A stretch of DNA of 7,336 nt from Dehalococcoidia bacterium UBA5629 (GTDB lineage Bacteria; Chloroflexota; Dehalococcoidia; GIF9; UBA5629). The notes beneath the pieces were generated by a model, which did no database searches, had not been told where the DNA came from, and saw only the letters and a list, made by a program, of their open reading frames with translations. Where the stretch lies: positions 1,637 through 8,972 of the forward strand of contig DIKB01000038.1 in NCBI GenBank assembly GCA_002421445.1, given 5' to 3'. The position numbers and the translations under genes were made by a program. Below, piece after piece: positions 5,708 through 7,336 of the stretch (position 1 is its first letter; each line of letters opens with the position of its first letter).

Positions 5708-6304
5708 TTACGTTGCTTGTGTAGCATCCAGCACAAAAATAACATGTGATTTGTTGATGGCAACAAAATCCACCAGGGTTTCTCCGATACAAACCGGAGG
5801 ATTGATTTCCACATCAGTAACCGGCAAAAAATCATCGTCGATCTCCAGTAGATGATCCAGTTTCTGCCAGTTCTCCGTATATAACGTACCGGTAATAGTA
5901 TAGACAGGCATTTGGATCTTGGCCCGTACCTTCTTTTTTGATCTGATCGGATAACCGACGAGCTGACGTTTAACCGCCTCACTTCGCCGCTGTCCACCTT
6001 CTCTGTCAATAACAAACAAAATACTCTGCTTCCCGATGTAGCTGGTAGTTGATTCCTCTATCTTTTGTCCTTCTGCAGCAAGAACCTCGGCTTCGGCAAT
6101 TTGTACGAAAGCTCTAGAGGCGCGGGGATGTCCTGTTACAATACCTTTATTCAAAGCATCGAGAATGCGTTGCTGTGGCATATGATGCACTTTACCATTA
6201 AAGGTATACCCCTCCACACACACAGTAACTTTTGTGGTATCCGCTGAAACCGGTGATGGCATACCTGGTATCGGGCCATATGGTTCATTCATCATAATAC
6301 TCAA
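5708..6304 (-). CDS. Two-domain protein of unknown function, paralog 1
   Basis: This 198-residue protein is the first gene of a two-gene unit. Residues 25-100 ('VTVCVEGYTFNGKVH', 'QQRILDALNKG', 'FVQIAEAEVL', 'GKQSILFVIDRE') and 126-193 ('AKIQMPVYTITGTLYTENWQK', split here at its tyrosine; 'DDFLPVTDVEINPP', 'DFVAINKSHVIFVLD') are two copies of one small beta-rich unit, joined by a basic linker (106-128, rich in R and K). There is no signal peptide, membrane helix or obvious catalytic motif, so a binding or regulatory role is more likely than an enzyme; that is inference. The proposed start is TTG 6304, 4 nt after a GGAGG site (6309-6313); ATG 6295 and 6292 are alternatives but lie 13 and 16 nt away. 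A consensus -35 promoter precedes it. It may match DUF6812, from memory only. Confidence 0.78.
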   Translation of the reverse strand: MSIMMNEPYGPIPGMPSPVSADTTKVTVCVEGYTFNGKVHHMPQQRILDALNKGIVTGHPRASRAFVQIAEAEVLAAEGQKIEESTTSYIGKQSILFVIDREGGQRRSEAVKRQLVGYPIRSKKKVRAKIQMPVYTITGTLYTENWQKLDHLLEIDDDFLPVTDVEINPPVCIGETLVDFVAINKSHVIFVLDATQAT

Positions 6305-6342
6305 TAAACCTCCATCTGGAGCATCCTATCATCAACTGGTAT

Positions 6343-6371
6343 AGTCTAGTTTCCAGCGAAAACATTGTCAA
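6343..6371 (-). promoter_or_regulatory. Predicted promoter of the paralog pair
   Basis: On the minus strand a perfect TTGACA (6371-6366) is followed after 17 bases by TAGACT (6348-6343). Transcription would start near 6336, giving a leader of about 30 bases with the GGAGG ribosome site before TTG 6304. It stands back to back with the promoter of the plus-strand gene. Confidence 0.7.
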
Positions 6372-6381
6372 TACAAAAAAC

Positions 6382-6410
6382 TTTTCAATCGGGTTCGAAA
6401 AGGTTACAAT
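6382..6410 (+). promoter_or_regulatory. Predicted promoter of the acyl-CoA synthetase beta gene
   Basis: TACAAT (6405-6410) is a good -10 box. The -35 at 17 bases upstream, TTTTCA (6382-6387), is a 4 of 6 match. Transcription would start about 6417, leaving a leader of about 43 bases. Its -35 lies only 10 bases from the -35 of the divergent promoter. Confidence 0.5.
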
Positions 6411-6459
6411 AGTGCTCATTCAATATTTCGATGTCATTGTACAGTATGGAGTGACGTTT

Positions 6460-7164
6460 ATGGTAAAAAGCGCAACGATCAACAAGACAAAAATAGGGAA
6501 AAGAACACAGTTGACTGAAATTGAATCCAAGAAATTGTTGAAGGCAGCCGGCATTCCTGTTATCGAAGCAAAACTGGCGAAGACAAAGACAGAAGCCGTC
6601 GCATTGAGCAAAGAGATAGGATTCCCCGTCGCACTCAAAATAGTATCTGAAGATGTCACACATAAAAGCAACGCCGGCGGTGTTAAGCTAAACCTGAAGA
6701 GCGGAGCACAGGTAGATAAGGCATATACCGAGATACTCGCCTTGGTAAAAAAACACTATCCCGAAGCGCAAATCGATGGAGTCTCCGTTCAACAGATGGC
6801 AAAGCCCGGAATCGAGGTCATCATCGGCATGACAAAAGACGCACAGTTCGGACCGGTGTTGATGTTCGGCCTCGGCGGTATACTGGTAGAGATACTCAAG
6901 GATGTTGCTTTCCGCATCGTTCCATTAACTCCACATGACGCACACGAGATGATACGGGACATTAAGGGATATAAGTTATTGGAAGGCTACCGCGGGCAGG
7001 AGCCTGCCGATGTAAAGACTCTGGAGAAATTGCTCGTTAACCTGTCACGCTTTATTGATAAACATCCTGAAATAAAAGAACTCGATCTCAACCCGGTCTT
7101 TGCCTATAAAGACGGCGCAGTCGCTGTCGATGCGCGCGTGATATTAGAACCCGCAGCGAAATAA
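6460..7164 (+). CDS. ADP-forming acyl/acetyl-CoA synthetase, beta (ATP-grasp) subunit
   Basis: This 234-residue protein is an ATP-grasp_5 domain, the beta subunit of NDP-forming acyl-CoA synthetases that convert acyl-CoA, ADP and phosphate to the acid, CoA and ATP. Diagnostic stretches are 'FPVALKIVSEDVTHKSNAGG' (55-74), whose H68 corresponds to the beta-subunit histidine known to be phosphorylated in archaeal ACD, 'GIEVIIGMTKDAQFGPVLMF' (117-136), 'GLGGILVEILKDVAFRIVPL' (137-156) and the metal-site 'ELDLNPV' (207-213). The length matches stand-alone beta subunits rather than fused alpha-beta enzymes. ATG 6460 is chosen because GGAG (6448-6451) lies 8 nt upstream; a GTG at 6412 lacks such a site and adds an unconserved leader. 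No alpha subunit gene follows; a tRNA gene does. The partner may be encoded elsewhere. The acyl substrate cannot be told. Confidence 0.92.
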   Translation: MVKSATINKTKIGKRTQLTEIESKKLLKAAGIPVIEAKLAKTKTEAVALSKEIGFPVALKIVSEDVTHKSNAGGVKLNLKSGAQVDKAYTEILALVKKHYPEAQIDGVSVQQMAKPGIEVIIGMTKDAQFGPVLMFGLGGILVEILKDVAFRIVPLTPHDAHEMIRDIKGYKLLEGYRGQEPADVKTLEKLLVNLSRFIDKHPEIKELDLNPVFAYKDGAVAVDARVILEPAAK

Positions 7165-7254
7165 CCAATACCGGTAAAGTACGTATCAAGGCTTCAATTT
7201 TCATCAATTGGCACAATCACGCCGGCAACTGCTCTAACGTAAAATGAAGCGCGC

Positions 7255-7284
7255 TTGACGGCAATGAAAAGCCTCTGTTAGAAT
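7255..7284 (+). promoter_or_regulatory. Predicted promoter of the tRNA-Ala gene
   Basis: TTGACG (7255-7260) and TAGAAT (7279-7284) each match the sigma-70 consensus at 5 of 6 positions, with an 18-base spacer. Transcription would start around 7291, a few bases before the mature tRNA. Confidence 0.7.
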
Positions 7285-7295
7285 CGATGACTTAC

Positions 7296-7336
7296 GGGGC
7301 TGTAGCTTAGCTGGGAGAGCGCTGCGTTCGCAATGC
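7296..7336 (+). tRNA. tRNA-Ala (anticodon CGC), partial at window edge
   Basis: The first 41 bases of a tRNA are visible: acceptor strand GGGGCUG (7296-7302), UA, D-arm with stem GCUU/GAGC (7305-7308, 7317-7320) and the GG in its loop, then the anticodon stem CUGCG (7322-7326) and loop UUCGCAA (7327-7333) with anticodon CGC at 7329-7331. This reads the alanine codon GCG. The 3' anticodon strand begins UGC, so the pair next to the loop is a G-U wobble. The variable loop, T-arm and acceptor end lie beyond the window. The body resembles bacterial tRNA-Ala. Confidence 0.93.

Noticed and set aside
5676..5792. Longer start for paralog 2
   Set aside because: The extra 39 residues overlap the end of paralog 1 in another frame, and alignment of the two paralogs supports ATG 5675.
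6412..6459. GTG start for the acyl-CoA synthetase beta subunit
   Set aside because: There is no ribosome binding site there and it lies almost on the predicted -10 box; GGAG 8 nt before ATG 6460 decides the start.
7195..7210. Small hairpin CAATT/AATTG after the acyl-CoA synthetase gene
   Set aside because: The five A/T-rich pairs without a T-tract are too weak to call a terminator.

Overview
The window looks like chromosomal DNA of an anaerobic or salvage-type bacterium of moderate G+C content. A B12 uptake and assembly operon, an ADP-forming acyl-CoA synthetase subunit and a protein tail with an 'x-LWVWxV...RRR' membrane anchor together suggest Chloroflexota (Dehalococcoidia-like). This is inferred from gene content and style only; no marker gene in the window proves it.

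Left part (1-4110, all on the minus strand): a cobalamin operon read right to left. A predicted sigma-70-type promoter (4081-4110) is followed by a cobalamin riboswitch (3953-4064), an antiterminator/terminator pair (3875-3930), three 19-bp tandem repeats over the start of the first gene (3821-3874), and then btuC (permease), btuD (ATPase), cbiB (adenosylcobinamide-phosphate synthase) and cobD (threonine-phosphate decarboxylase, cut by the left window edge). The genes overlap or are 5 nt apart. Together they import corrinoids (BtuCD) and attach the aminopropanol arm (CobD makes the aminopropanol phosphate, CbiB joins it to the corrin). Low B12 should permit read-through and high B12 should terminate transcription. 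No BtuF binding protein is present in the window.

Middle (4111-4960): a graveyard of broken genes. It holds the C-terminal membrane anchor of a surface protein (minus), the last ~70 codons of a MacB/FtsX-type permease (plus), a hairpin-rich intergenic repeat (about 4485-4675), and an OmpR/PhoB-type response regulator (minus) that has lost most of its receiver domain and the end of its DNA-binding domain. The regulator's promoter and ribosome binding site are still recognisable.

Right part (4990-7336): two adjacent paralogous minus-strand genes encode ~195-residue proteins, each built of two copies of a small beta-rich domain, driven by a strong predicted promoter (6343-6371). Divergent from them is a plus-strand gene for the ATP-grasp beta subunit of an ADP-forming acyl/acetyl-CoA synthetase, without its alpha subunit next to it. 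The window ends inside a tRNA-Ala(CGC) gene preceded by its own predicted promoter. The tandem two-domain paralogs are the best candidate for something poorly described.
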